From Prionace glauca (lineage: Eukaryota > Chordata > Chondrichthyes > Carcharhiniformes > Carcharhinidae): 64,000 nucleotides of DNA. Positions 11,813-24,900 of this stretch are shown one piece after another. Position 1 is the stretch's first letter. Each line of letters starts with the position of its first letter. The stretch lies in NCBI GenBank assembly GCA_037974335.1, contig CM075760.1:13660345-13724344 (forward strand). Direction: 5' to 3'. Made by a program: the position numbers and the translations under genes. The notes beneath the pieces were generated by a model. It saw only the letters and a list, made by a program, of their open reading frames with translations. It was not told where the DNA came from and searched no databases.

Positions 11813-13916
11813 CTCTCTCTCTCTCTGTATCTGTCTCTCTCTCTCTCTGTATCTGTTTCTCTCTCTCTCTGTATCTGTGTGTCTCTCTCTCTGTATCTGT
11901 GTGTCTCTCTCTCTGTATCTGTGTGTGTCTCTCTCTCTGTATCTGTGTTTCTCTCTCTCTCTCTCTGTATCTGTGTCTCTCTCTCTCTGTATCTCTGTGT
12001 GTCTCTCTCTCTCTGTATCTGTGTTTTTCTCTCTCTCTCTCTGTATCTGTGTCTCTCTCGCGCTCTGTATCTGTGTGTGTCTCTCTCTCTCTCTGTATCT
12101 GTGTGTCTCTCTCTCTGTATCTGTGTGTGTCTCTCTCTCTCTGTATCTGTGCGTGTCTTTCTCTCTGTATCTGTGTGTGTCTCTCTCTCTGTATCTGTCT
12201 CTCTCTCTGTATCTGTGTCTCTCACTCTCTGTATCTGTGTGTGTCTCTCTCTCTGTATCTGTCTCTCTCTTTCTGTATCTGTGTCTCTCTCTCTCTCTGT
12301 ATCTGTGTGTGTCTCTCTCTCTGTATCAGTCTCTCTCTCTCTCTGTATCTGTGTGTCTCACTCTCTCTCTGTATCTGTGTGTGTCTCTCTCTCTGTATCT
12401 GAGTGTGTCTCTCTCTCTGTATCTGTATCTCTCTCTCTCTCTGTATCTGTGTGTGTGTCTCTCTCTGTAACTGTGTTTCTCTCTCTCTCTGTATCTGTAT
12501 CTCTCTCTCTCTCTGTATCTGTGTGTGTCTCTCTCTCTGTATTTGTATCTCTCTGTCTCTGTATCTGTGTGTGTGTGTCTCACTGTATCTGTATCTCTCT
12601 CTCTCTCTGTATCTGTGTGTGTGTCTCTCTGTATCTGTATCTCTCTCTCTCTGTATCTGTGTGTGTGTCTCTCTCTCTGTATCTCTGGGTGTCTCTCTCT
12701 CTCTGTATCTGTGTGTCTCTCTCTCTCTCTGTATCTGTGTGTCTCTCTCTCTGTGTATCTGTGTGTGTCTTTCTCTCACTGTACATGTGTGTCTCTATCT
12801 CTCTGTGTATCTGTGTGTGTCTCTCTCTCTGTATCAGTGTGTCTCTCTCACTCTCTTTCTGTATCTGTATCTCTCTGGCTCTTTCTCTCTCTCTGTATCT
12901 GTGTGTGTCTCTCTCTCTCTGTATCTGTGTCTCTCTCTCTGTATCTGTGTGTGTGTCTCTCTCTCTGTATCTGTGTATGTCTCTCTCTCTCTGTATCTGT
13001 GTGTGTCTCTCTCTCTGTATCTGTGTGTCTGTTTCTCTGTATCTGTGTGTGTCTCTCTCTCTGTATCTGTGTTTCTCTCTCTCTCTCTCTGTATCTGTCT
13101 CTCTCTCTCTCTCTCTCTGTATTTGTGTGTTTTCTCTCTCTCTCTTTCTGTATCTGTATCTCTCTTGCTCTCTCTCTCTCTGTATCTCTGTGTCTCTCTC
13201 TCTCTCTGTATCTGTGTGTCTCTCTCTCTCTCTGTATCTGTGTGTGTCTCTCTCTGTGTATCTCTGTGTGTCTTTCTCTCTCTGTATCTGTGTGTCTCTG
13301 TCTCTCTGTGTATCTGTGTGTGTCTCTCTCTCTGTATCAGTGTGTCTGTCTCACTTTCTTTCTGTATCTGTATCTCTCTGGCTCTCTCTCTCTCTGTATC
13401 TGTGTGTGTGTCTCTCTCTCTGTATCTGTGTCTCTCTCTCTCTGTATCTGTCTCTCTCTCTCTGTATCTGTGTCTCTCCCCCTCTCTCTGTATCTGTGTG
13501 TCTCTCTCTCTGTATCTGTGTGTCTGTTTCTCTGTATCTGTGTGTGTCTCTCTCTCTGTATCTGTGTCTCTCTCTCTCTCTGTATCTGTGTGTGTCTCTC
13601 TCTCTGTATCTGTGTGTCTCTCTCTCTCTCTGTATCTGTGTGTGTCTCTCTCTCTCTGTATCTGTGTGTGTCTCTCTCTCTGTATCTGTGTGTCTCTCTC
13701 TCTCACTGTATCTGTCTCTCTCTCTCTCTGTATCTGTGTCTCTCTCTCTCTGTATCTGTGTGTGTCTCTCTCTCTGTATCTGTCTCTCTCTCTCTGTATC
13801 TGTGTGTCTCACTCTCTCTCTCTGTATCTGTGTGTGTCTCTCTCTCTGTATCTGTGTGTGTCTCTCTCTCTGTATCTGTGTGTGTCTCTCTCTCTGTATC
13901 TGTGTGTGTCTGTATT
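11813..13916 (+). repeat. TN-phase satellite array 2 (short array)
   Basis: The same (TC)n TG-TA-TC (TG)n satellite, about 2.1 kb, between spacers 1 and 2. It lacks the unit leader. Its counterpart in the second doublet is array 4 (about 1.6 kb). No gene. Confidence 0.95.
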
Positions 13917-14557
13917 CCAAAATTGCCCCTTAATGTCCCAAGTTGTGAAGGTTGGGGGGATTGTCCATGCTAAATTGCCCCAGAGATGGAGAGACAGGGA
14001 CACAGGGGAGCCCGAAACGCTACAGAAACAGGAGAAAGGTTTGAAAATGGAGGAATGTTTCTTATCCATCTATAAAAATAACCCACTCTGACAGCAGTTC
14101 CATTTCACACTCTCTGCTCAGTCCTGTGTTGGGGGGGGGGTTTAGTGTGGGATCAGTGTTTGCTTTTCTCAAACCGCAGTGAGATTCCCAACAAGGGCAA
14201 GAGGTTTCAGTGTTTAAAAATGTAAAGATTACAAACACAAAGCAGACAGAGAGTGATGAGACCTCATACATTCAATGTAGTGATTCCCCCAATCTTTCCT
14301 TTTGTATACCTTCCTCTGTCTGAAGTATTGGAGACGTGGACATTACTGAAACAATTCAATCTCTCGGGACAATCCCTGTAAACAGCTTCTGGAAACAAAT
14401 TGACACTTTAATCACCCAAAAAGCTGAATCTCCATTCAAACATCTCCCTCCGCATATCCTTGTAAATGTAAAGATAATTCCCATTCCCCCAAAGCAGGAA
14501 GATATGGAATGGAATCACCTGAACCTCTCTATCAAAGATAGAAAGTTTCTTTTCTAT
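13917..14557 (+). repeat. Spacer core, copy 2 (medium class)
   Basis: Same core as at 10790, with a G run of 10 near 14131-14140 and the variants CCTGTGTT, GATCAGTG, GTGGACATT and TGAAACAATT. A frame of about 86 codons opens at a GTG (14336) and runs into the SINE. It is judged non-coding. Confidence 0.85.
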
Positions 14558-14828
14558 AAAGTTTATTTATTAGTGTCACAAGTAGGTTCACATTAACACT
14601 GAAATAAAGTTACTGTGAAAATCCCCTAGTCCCCACACTCCGGCACCTGTTCGGGTTACACTGAGGGAGAATTTAGCACAGTCAATACACCCTAACCAGC
14701 ACATCTTTCAGATTGTGGGAGGAAACCGGAGCACCCGGAGGAAACCCACCCAGACACGGGGAGAACATACAGACTCCACACAGACAGTGACCCAAGCTGG
14801 GAATCGAACCCAGGTCCCTGGAGCTGTG
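14558..14828 (-). mobile_element. tRNA-derived SINE, headless (spacer 2)
   Basis: Same element as in spacer 1, with the ACCGGAGCACC, AACACTGA and AAAATCCCC variants. The B box is intact and the A box absent. It groups with the SINE of spacer 5 at the ACCGGAGC site. Confidence 0.8.
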
Positions 14829-14878
14829 TACACAAGAACATAATAAATAGGAGCAGGAGTAGGCCATCTAGCCCTTCG
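14829..14878 (-). mobile_element. CR1 LINE 3'-tail fragment (spacer 2)
   Basis: Same ~50-bp CR1 tail and same breakpoints as in spacer 1, with ACACAAGAACATAATAAATA next to the SINE. Confidence 0.75.
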
Positions 14879-15378
14879 CGCACACACACCCACAAAGAGA
14901 GAAACACACACCCGCAAAGAGAGAAACACATACACCCAAAGAGAGAAACACACACACACAAAGAGAGAAACACACACACACACTCACAAACACATACAAA
15001 GAGAGAAACACAGATACACACAAAGAGAGAAACACACACACACGCACAAAGACAGAAAGACACACACAGAGCAACACACACACAAGGAAATACAAACACA
15101 GAAAAAGAGAGAAACACACACACCCAAAGAGAGAAACATACACGCACAAAGAGTAAAAAAACACACACACACACAAGAGAGAATCACACACACAGAGCAA
15201 CACACACACACAAAGAGAGAAACACACACACAGACACTCACAGACACATACAAAGAGTGAAACACAGATACATACAAAGAAAGAAACACACACAAACCCA
15301 CAAAGACAGAAAGACACACACAGAGCAACACACACACAAGGAAATACAAACACAGACAAAGAGAGAAACACACACACA
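14879..15378 (+). repeat. AN-phase block (CA/GA/AA), spacer 2
   Basis: About 500 bp of alternating-A repeat built from ACACACAC, AAAGAGAGAAAC, AGAGCAACAC and GAGAATCACAC words. It is rich in A, C and G and free of T over long stretches. It ends at ACACACATG, where the T-rich leader starts, so the A-rich and T-rich phases meet head to head. Open frames on the minus strand are a by-product of the repeat. Confidence 0.9.
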
Positions 15379-15537
15379 TGTCCCTCTCTGTGTTTTTTCT
15401 GTCTCTCTGTACCTGTTTGCCTCTGTCTCTGTATTGCTGTGTCTCTGTATCTGTGTGTCCCTCTCTGTATTTCTCTCTGTGTCTCTCTGTTTCCATGTCT
15501 GTGTGTCTGTCACTGTATTTCTCCCTGTGTTGTCTCC
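15379..15537 (+). repeat. Unit leader (copy 2)
   Basis: Complete leader: TGTCCCTCTCTGTGTTTTTT, then CTGTACCTGTTTGCC, TATTGCTGTG and TTTCCATGTCTG words. It directly follows the AN-phase block. It is less regular than the array and recurs at 30989, 38347 and 56366. Confidence 0.85.
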
Positions 15538-18500
15538 CTCTGTGTATCTGTGTGTGTCTCTCTCTCTGTATCAGTGTGTCTCTCTCACTCTCTTTCTGTA
15601 TCTGTACCTCTCTGGCTCTCTCTCTCTCTCTGTATCTGTGTGTCTCTTTCTCACTCTGTATCTGTGTGTGTCTCTGTCACTCTGTATCTGTGTATGTCTC
15701 TCTCTCTCTGTATCTGTGTGTGTCTCTCTCTCTGTATCTGTCTCTCTCTCTGTATCTGTGTGTGTCTCTCTCTCTCTGTATCTGTGTGTCTGTTTCTCTG
15801 TATCTGTGTGTGTCTCTCTCTCTGTATCTGTGTTTCTCTCTCTCTCTCTGTATCTGTGTCTCTCTCACTCTCTGTATCTGTGTCTCCCCCTCTCTCTCTC
15901 TGTATCTATGTGTGTCTCTCTTTCTCTGTATCTGTGTGTGTCTCTCTCTCTCTGTATCTGTGTCTCTCTCTCTCTCTGTATCTGTGTGTGTCTCTCTCTC
16001 TGTATCTGTCTCTCTCTCTCTCTGTATCTGTGTGCCTCACTCTCTGTACCTGTGTGTGTCTCTCTCTCTGTATCTGTGTGTGTCTCTCTCTCAGTATCTG
16101 TATCTCTCTCTCTCTGTATCTGTGTGTGTGTCTCTCTCTGTAACTGTGTTTCTCTCTCTCTCTGTATCTGTGTATCTCTCTCTCTCTGTATCTGTGTCTC
16201 TCTCTCTATCTGTATCTCTCTCTCTCTCTGTATCTGTGTGTGTCTCTCTCTCTGTATCTGTCTCTCTCACTCTGTATCTGTGTCTCTCTCTCTCTCTGTA
16301 TCTGTGTGTGTCTCTCTCTCTGTATCTGTATCTCTCTCTCTCCCTGTATCTGTGTGTGTCTCTCTCTCTCTGTATCTGTGTGTCTGTTTCTCTGTATCTG
16401 TGTGTGTCTCTCTCTCTGTATCTGTGTTTCTCTCTCTCTCTCTGTATCTGTGTCTCTCTCACTCTCTGTATCTGTGTCTCTCCCTCTCTCTCTCTGTATC
16501 TGTGTGTGTCTCTCTTTCTCTGTATCTGTGTGTGTCTCTCTCTCTCTGTATCTGTGTCTCTCTCTCTCTCTGTATCTGTGTGTGTCTCTCTCTCTGTATC
16601 TGTCTCTCTCTCTCTCTGTATCTGTGTGCCTCACTCTCTGTATCTGTGTGTGTCTCTCTCTCTGTATCTGTGTGTGTCTCTCTCTCAGTATCTGTATCTC
16701 TCTCTCTCTGTATCTGTGTGTGTGTCTCTCTCTGTAACTGTGTTTCTCTCTCTCTCTGTATCTGTGTATCTCTCTCTCTCTGTATCTGTGTCTCTCTCTC
16801 TATCTGTATCTCTCTCTCTCTCTGTATCTGTGTGTGTCTCTCTCTCTGTATCTGTCTCTCTCACTCTGTATCTGTGTCTCTCTCTCTCTCTGTATCTGTG
16901 TGTGTCTCTCTCTCTGTATCTGTATCTCTCTCTCTCTCTGTATCTCTGTGTGTGTCTCTCTCTGTATCTGTGTGTGCCTCTCTCTCTCTCTCTGTATCTG
17001 TATCTCTCTCTCTCTCTGTATCTGTGTGTGCCTCTCTCTCTCTCTGTATCTGTATCTCTCTCTCTCCCTGTATATGTGTGTGTCTCTCTCTCTCTGTATC
17101 TATATCTCTCTCTCTCTCTGTATCTGTGTCTCTCTCTGTCTCTGTATCTGTGTGTCTCTCTCTCTCTCTGTATCTGTCTCTCTCTCTGTCGCTCTCTCTC
17201 TCTGTATCTGTGTCACTCTCTCTCTGTATCTGTGTGTGTCTCTCTCTCTCTGTATCTGTGTATGTCTCTCCCTCTGTGTATCTGTGTGTGTCTCTCTCTC
17301 TGTATCTGTGTATGTCTCTCTCTCTCTGTATCTGTGTGTGTGTCTCTCTCTCTGTATCTGTGTGTCTTTCTCTCTGTATCTGTTTCTCTGTATCTGTGTG
17401 TGTCTCTCTCTCTGTATCTGTATCTCTCTCTCTCTGTATCTGTGTCTCACTCTCTCTCTGTATCTGTGTGTGTCTCTCTCTCTGTACCTTTCTCTCTCTC
17501 TCTGTATCTGTGTGTCTCAATCTCTCTCTGTATCTGTGTGTGTCTCTCTCTCTGTATCTGTGTGTGTCTCTCTCTCTGTATCTGTATCTCTGTCTCTCTC
17601 TGTATCTGTGTGTGTGTCTCTCTCTGTAACTGTGTTTCTCTCTCTCTCTGTATCTGTGTATCTCTCTCTCCTCTCTCTGTATCTGTGTCTCTCTCTCTAT
17701 CTGTATCTCTCTCTCTCTCTGTATCTGTGTGTGTGTCTCTCTCTCTGTATCTGTGTGTGTCTCTCTCTCTGTATCTGTATCTCTCTGTCTCTGTATCTGT
17801 GTGTGTGTGTCTCTCTGTATCTGTATCTCTCTCTCTCTGCATCTGTGTGTGTGTGTCTCTCTGTATCTGTATCTCTCTCTCTCTCTGTATCTGTATCTCT
17901 CTCACTCTCTGTATCTGTGTGTGCCTCTCTCTCTATCTGTATCAGTGTGTGTCTCTCTCTGTGTATCTGTGTGTCTCACTCTCTCTCTGTATCTGTGTGT
18001 GTCTCTCTCTCTGTATATGTGTGTGTCTCTCTCTCTGTATCTGTATCTCTCTCTCTCTGTATCTGTGTGTGTGTCTCTCTCTGTAACTGTGTTTCTCTCT
18101 CTCTCTGTATCTGTGTATCTCTCTCTCTCTGTATCTGTGTCTCTCTCTCTATCTGTATCTCTCTCTCTCTCTGTATCTGTGTGTGTGTCTCTCTCTCTGT
18201 ATCTGTGTGTGTCTCTCTCTCTGTATCTGTATCTCTCTGTCTCTGTATCTGTGTGTGTGTGTCTCTCTGTATCTGTATCTCTCTCTCTCTGTATCTGTGT
18301 GTGTGTGTCTCTCTGTATCTGTATCTCTCTCTCTCTCTGTATCTGTATCTCTCTCACTCTCTGTATCTGTGTGTGCCTCTCTCTCTATCTGTATCTGTGT
18401 GTGTCTCTCTCTCTCTCTGTATCTATGTGTCTCTGTTTGTGTATCTCTGTTTCTGTATCTGTCTCTCTCTCTCTCTGTATCTGTGTGTCTCTGTCTCTGT

Positions 18501-20689
18501 ATCTGTGTGTCTGTTTCTCTGTATCTGTGTGTGTCTATCTCTCTGTATCTGTGTTTCTCTCTCTCTCTGTATCAGTGTCTCTCTCTCTCTGTATCTGTGT
18601 CTCTCTCTCTCTCTCTGTATCTGTCTCTCTCTCTCTCTGTATCTGTGTGTGCCTCTCTCTCTGTATCTGTCTCTCTCTCTCTATGCATCTGTGTGTCTCT
18701 CTCTCTGTATCTGTGTGTCTGTTTCTCTGTATCTGTGTGTGTCTCTCTCTCTGTATCAGTGTTTTTCTCTCTCTCTCTCTGTATCTGTGTCTCTCTCGCT
18801 CTCTGTATCTGTGTGTCTCTCTCTCTCTCTCCGTATCTGTGTGTCTCTCTCTCTGTATCTGTGTGTCTCTCTCTCTCTCTGTATCTGTGTGTGTCTTTCT
18901 CTCTGTATCTGTGTGTGACACTCTCTCTGTATCTGTCTTTCTCTCTGTATCTGTGTCTCTCACTCTCTGTATCTGTGTGTCTCTCTCTCTGTATCTGTGT
19001 GTCTGTTTCTCTGTATCTGTGTGTGTCTCTCTCTCTGTATCTGTGTTTCTTTCTCTCTCCCTGTATCTGTGTCTCTCTCTCTCTCTGTATCTGTGTGTGT
19101 CTCTCTCTCTGTATCTGTCTCTCTCTTTCTGTATCTGTGTCACTCTCACTCTCTGTATCTGTGTGTGTGTCTCTCTCTGTATCTGTCTCTCTCTCTCTCT
19201 GTATCTGTGTGTCTCACTCTCTCTCTGTATCTGTGTGTGTCTCTCACTCTGTATCTGAGTGTGACCCTCTCTCTGTATCTGTATCTCTCTCTCTCTCTGT
19301 ATCTGTGTGTGTGTCTCTCTCTGTAACTGTGTTTCTCTCTCTCTGTATCTGTGTATCTTTCTCTCTCTGTATCTGTGTCTCTCTCTCTATCTGTATCTCT
19401 CTCTCTCTCTCTGTATCTGTGTGTGTCTCTCTCTCTGTATCTGTATCTCTCTGTCTCTGTATCTGTGTGTGTGTGTCTCTCTGTATCTATATCTCTCTCC
19501 CTCTCTCTGTATCTGTGTGTGTGTGTCTCTCTGTACCTGTATCTCTCTCTCTCTCTATCTGTGTGTGCCTCTCTCTCTCTCTGTATCTGTATCTCTCTCT
19601 CTCTCTGTATCAGTGTGTGTGTCTCTCTCTCTCTGTATCTGTGTGTCTCTCTCTGTATCTATGTGTCTCTCTCTCTGTATCTGTGTGTCTGTTTCTCTGT
19701 ATCTGTGTGTGTCTCTCTCTCTGTGTATCTGTATCTCTCTCTCTCTCTGTATCTGTGTGTGTGTCTCTCTCTGTATCTGTATCTCTCCCTCTCTCTGTAA
19801 CTGTGTGTGTCTCTCTCTCTGTATCTGTGTGTGCCTCTCTCTCTGTATCTGTCTCTCTCTCTCTGTATCTGTGTCTCTCTCTCTCTCTGTATCTGTGTGT
19901 CTCTCTCTCTGTATCTGTGTGTCTGTTTCTCTGTATCTGTGTGTCTCTCTCTCTCTCTGTATCTGTGTTTCTCTCTCTCTCTGTATCTGTGTCTCTCTCT
20001 CTCTGTATCTGTGTCTCTCTCTCTCTCTCTGTATCTGTGTGTCTCTCTCTCTCTCTGTATCTGTGTGTGTGTCTCCCTCTCTGTATCTGTCTGTCTCTCT
20101 CTCTGTATCTGTGTGTCTCACTCTCTCTCTGTATCTGTGTGTGTCACTCTCTGTGTATCTGTGTGTCTCTCTCTCTCTGTATCAGTGTGTCTCTCTCACT
20201 CTCTTTCTGTGTCTGTATCTCTCTGGCTCTCTCTCGCTCTGTATCTGTGTTTCTCTCTCTCTCTGTTTCTGTGTGTGTCTCTCTCTCTCTGTATCTATGT
20301 GTGTCTCTCTCTCTGTGTATCTGTGTATGTCTCTCCCTCTGTGTATCTGTGTGTGTCTCTCTCTCTGTATTTGTGTATGTCTCTCTCTCTCTGTATCTGT
20401 GTGTGTCTCTCTCTGTATCTGTGTGTCTCTCTCTCTGTATCTGTGTGTCTGTTTCTCTGTATCTGTGTGTGTCTCTCACTCTGTATCTGTGTATCTCTCT
20501 CTCTCTGTATCTGTCTCTCTCTCTCTCTCTGTATCTGTGTGTGTCTCTCTCTCTGTATCTTTCTCTCTCTCTCTCTGTATCTGTGTGTCTCACTCTCTGT
20601 ATCTGTGTGTGTCTCTCTGTATCTGTATCTCTCTCTCTCTCTGTATCTGTGTGTGTGTCTCTCTCTGTAACTGTGTTTCTCTCTCTCTG

Positions 20690-22447
20690 TATCTGTGTAT
20701 CTCTCTCTCTCTGTATCTGTGTCTCTCTCTCTATCTGTATCTCTCTCTCTCTCTCTGTATCTGTGTGTGTGTCTCTCTCTCTGTATCTGTGTGTGTCTCT
20801 CTCTCTGTATCTGTATCTCTCTCTCTCTGTATCTGTGTGTGTGTCTCTCTGTATCTGTATCTCTCTCTGTATCTGTATCTCTCTCACTCTCTGTATCTGT
20901 GTGTGCCTCTCTCTCTCTCTGTATCTCTGTGTGTCTCTCTCTCTCTCTGTATCTATGTGTCTCTGTTTGTGTATCTCTGTATCTGTATCTGTCTCTCTCT
21001 CTCTCTGTATCTGTGTGTGTGTCTCTCTCTCTCTGTATCTATGTGTCTCTCTCTCTGTATCTGTGTGTCTGTTTCTCTGTATCTGTGTGTGTCTCTGTCT
21101 CTGTATCTGTGTTTCTCTCTCTCTCTCTGTATCTGTGTCTCTCTCTCTCTCTGTATCAGTGTGTGTCTCTCTCTCTGTATCTGTGTGTGTCTCTCTCTCT
21201 GTATCTGTCTCCCTCTCTCTGTATCTGTGTCTCTCTCTCTCTCTCTGTATCTGTGTGTGCCTCTCTCTCTGTATCTGTCTCTCTCTCTCTATGTATCTGT
21301 GTGTCTCTCTCTCTGTATCTGTGTGTCTGTTTCTCTGTATCTGTGTGTGTCTCTCTCTCTGTATCTGTGTTTTTCTCTCTCTCTCTCTGTATCTGTGTCT
21401 CTCTCGCTCTCTGTATCTGTGTGTCTCTCTCTCTCTGTGTATCTGTGTGTCTCTCTCTCTGTATCTGTGTGTCTGTTTCTCTGTATCTGTGTGTGTCTCT
21501 CTCTCTGTATCTGTGTTTCTTTCTCTCTATCCGTATCTGTGTCTCTCTCTCTCTCTGTATCTGTGTGTGTCTTTCTCTCTGTATCTGTCTCTCTCTTTCT
21601 GTATCTGTGTCTCTCTCTCTCTCTGTATCTGTGTGTGTCTCTCTCTCTGTATCTGTCTCTCTCTCTCTCTGTATCTGTGTGTCTCACTCTCTCTCTGTAT
21701 CTGTGTGTCTCTCTCTCTCTCTGTATCTGAGTGTGTCTCTCTCTCTGTATCTGTATCTCTCTCTCTCTGTATCTGTGTTTTTCTCTCTCTCTGTATCTTT
21801 GTATCTCTCTCTCTCTGTATCTGTGTCTCTCTCTCTATCTGTATCTCTCTCTCTCTCTGTATCTGTGTGTGTGTGTCTCTCTGTATCTGTATCTCTCTCT
21901 CTCTCTGTATCTGTGTGTGTGTGTGTCTGTATTTGTATCTCTCTCTCTCTGTATCTGTGTGTGCCTCTCTCTCTCTCTGTATCTGTATCTCTCTCTCTCT
22001 CTGTATCAGTGTGTGCCTCTCTCTCTGTCTGTATCTGTGTGTGTGTCTCTCTCTCTCTCTGTATCTGTGTGTCTCTCTCTGTATCTATGTGTCTCTCTCT
22101 CTGTATCTGTGTGTCTGTTTCTCTGTATCTGTGTGTGTCTCTCTCTCTCTGTTTCTGTATCTCTCTCTCTCTCTGTGTCTGTGTGTGTGTCTCTCTCTGT
22201 ATCTGTATCTCTCCCTCTCTCTGTATCTGTGTGTGTGTGTCTCTCTGTATCTGTATCTCTCTATCTCTGTATCTGTGTGTGCATCTCTCTGTATCTGTGT
22301 ATGTCGCTCTCTCTCTCTCTGTATCTGTATCTCTCTCTCTCTGTATCTGTGTGTGTGTCTCTCTCTCTGTATCTGTATCTCTCTCTCTCTCTGTATCTGT
22401 GTCTCTCTCTTTCTCTGTATCTGTGTGTGTCTCTCTCTCTCTCTCTG

Positions 22448-22482
<35 letters not shown>

Positions 22483-22880
22483 CTGTGTCACTCTCTCTCT
22501 GTATCTGGATGTCTCTCTTTCTCTTGTATCTGTGTGTGTGTCTCTCTCTCTGTACCTGTGTGTGTCTCTCTCTCTCTGTATCTGTGTGTGTGTCTCTCTC
22601 TGTATCTGTCTCTCTCTCTCTCTGTATCTGTGTGTGTCTCTCTCTCTCTGTATCTGTGTGACTCTCTCTCTGTATCTTTCTCTCTCTCTCTCTGTATCTG
22701 TGTGTCTCACTCTCTGTATCTGTGTGTGTTTCTCTCTCTGTATCTTTCTCTCTCTCTCTCTGTATCTGTGTGTCTCACTCTCTGTATCTGTGTGTGTCTC
22801 TCTCTCTGTATCTGTATCTCTCTCTCTCTCTGTATCTGTGTGTGTGTCTCTCTCTGTAACTGTGTTTCTCTCTCTCTGTA
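20690..22880 (+). repeat. 2189-bp local tandem duplication, copy a
   Basis: Corresponds to 5417-7440 of array 1. It is followed by a second copy at a 2189-bp offset (for example frames at 21289 and 23478 align). Array 1 has one copy. Confidence 0.8.
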
Positions 22881-24900
22881 TCTGTGTATCTCTCTCTCTC
22901 TGTATCTGTGTCTCTCTCTCTTTCTGTATCTCTCTCTCTCTCTCTGTATCTGTGTGTGTGTCTCTCTCTCTGTATCTGTGTGTGTCTCTCTCTCTGTATC
23001 TGTATCTCTCTCTCTCTGTATCTGTGTGTGTGTCTCTCTGTATCTGTATCTCTCTCTGTATCTGTATCTCTCTCACTCTCTGTATCTGTGTGTGCCTCTC
23101 TCTCTCTCTGTATCTCTGTGTGTCTCTCTCTCTCTCTGTATCTATGTGTCTCTGTTTGTGTATCTCTGTATCTGTATCTGTCTCTCTCTCTCTCTGTATC
23201 TGTGTGTGTGTCTCTCTCTCTCTGTATCTATGTGTCTCTCTCTCTGTATCTGTGTGTCTGTTTCTCTGTATCTGTGTGTGTCTCTGTCTCTGTATCTGTG
23301 TTTCTCTCTCTCTCTCTGTATCTGTGTCTCTCTCTCTCTCTGTATCAGTGTGTGTCTCTCTCTCTGTATCTGTGTGTGTGTCTCTCTCTGTATCTGTCTC
23401 CCTCTCTCTGTATCTGTGTCTCTCTCTCTCTCTCTGTATCTGTGTGTGCCTCTCTCTCTGTATCTGTCTCTCTCTCTCTATGTATCTGTGTGTCTCTCTC
23501 TCTGTATCTGTGTGTCTGTTTCTCTGTATCTGTGTGTGTCTCTCTCTCTGTATCTGTGTTTTTCTCTCTCTCTCTCTGTATCTGTGTCTCTCTCGCTCTC
23601 TGTATCTATGTGTCTCTCTCTCTCTGTGTATCTGTGTGTCTCTCTCTCTGTATCTGTGTGTCTGTTTCTCTGTATCTGTGTGTGTCTCTCTCTCTGTATC
23701 TGTGTTTCTTTCTCTCTCTCCGTATCTGTGTCTCTCTCTCTCTCTGTATCTGTGTGTGTCTTTCTCTCTGTATCTGTCTCTCTCTTTCTGTATCTGTGTC
23801 TCTCTCTCTCTCTGTATCTGTGTGTGTCTCTCTCTCTGTATCTGTCTCTCTCTCTCTCTGTATCTGTGTGTCTCACTCTCTCTCTGTATCTGTGTGTCTC
23901 TCTCTCTCTCTGTATCTGAGTGTGTCTCTCTCTCTGTATCTGTATCTCTCTCTCTCTGTATCTGTGTTTTTCTCTCTCTCTGTATCTTTGTATCTCTCTC
24001 TCTCTGTATCTGTGTCTCTCTCTCTATCTGTATCTCTCTCTCTCTCTGTATCTGTGTGTGTGTGTCTCTCTGTATCTGTATCTCTCTCTCTCTGTATCTG
24101 TGTGTGTGTGTGTCTGTATTTGTATCTCTCTCTCTCTGTATCTGTGTGTGCCTCTCTCTCTCTCTGTATCTGTATCTCTCTCTCTCTCTGTATCAGTGTG
24201 TGCCTCTCTCTCTGTCTGTATCTGTGTGTGTGTCTCTCTCTCTCTCTGTATCTGTGTGTCTCTCTCTGTATCTATGTGTCTCTCTCTCTGTATCTGTGTG
24301 TCTGTTTCTCTGTATCTGTGTGTGTCTCTCTCTCTCTGTTTCTGTATCTCTCTCTCTCTCTGTGTCTGTGTGTGTGTCTCTCTCTGTATCTGTATCTCTC
24401 CCTCTCTCTGTATCTGTGTGTGTGTGTCTCTCTGTATCTGTATCTCTCTATCTCTGTATCTGTGTGTGCATCTCTCTGTATCTGTGTATGTCGCTCTCTC
24501 TCTCTCTGTATCTGCATCTCTCTCTCTGTATCTGTTTGTGTCTCTCTCTCTGTATCTGTATCTCTCTCTCTCTGTATCTGTGTGTGTGTCTCTCTCTCTG
24601 TATCTGTATCTCTCTCTCTCTCTGTATCTGTGTCTCTCTCTTTCTCTGTATCTGTGTGTGTCTCTCTCTCTCTCTCTGTATCTCTCTCTCTCTCTCTGTC
24701 TCTCTCTCTCTCTGTATCTGTGTCACTCTCTCTCTGTATCTGGATGTCTCTCTTTCTCTTGTATCTGTGTGTGTGTCTCTCTCTCTGTATCTGTGTGTGT
24801 CTCTCTCTCTCTGTATCTGTGTGTGTGTCTCTCTCTGTATCTGTCTCTCTCTCTCTCTGTATCTGTGTGTGTCTCTCTCTCTCTGTATCTGTGTGACTCT
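22881..24900 (+). repeat. 2189-bp local tandem duplication, copy b
   Basis: Second copy of the preceding segment. It then joins the part matching 7441 onward of array 1. Confidence 0.8.

Noticed and set aside
14336-14596. 86-codon frame in the spacer core, open in most copies (also 43682-43942)
   Set aside because: It starts only at a GTG present in some copies, is shifted in copy 5 and ends inside SINE sequence. The copies are too recent for openness to mean selection.
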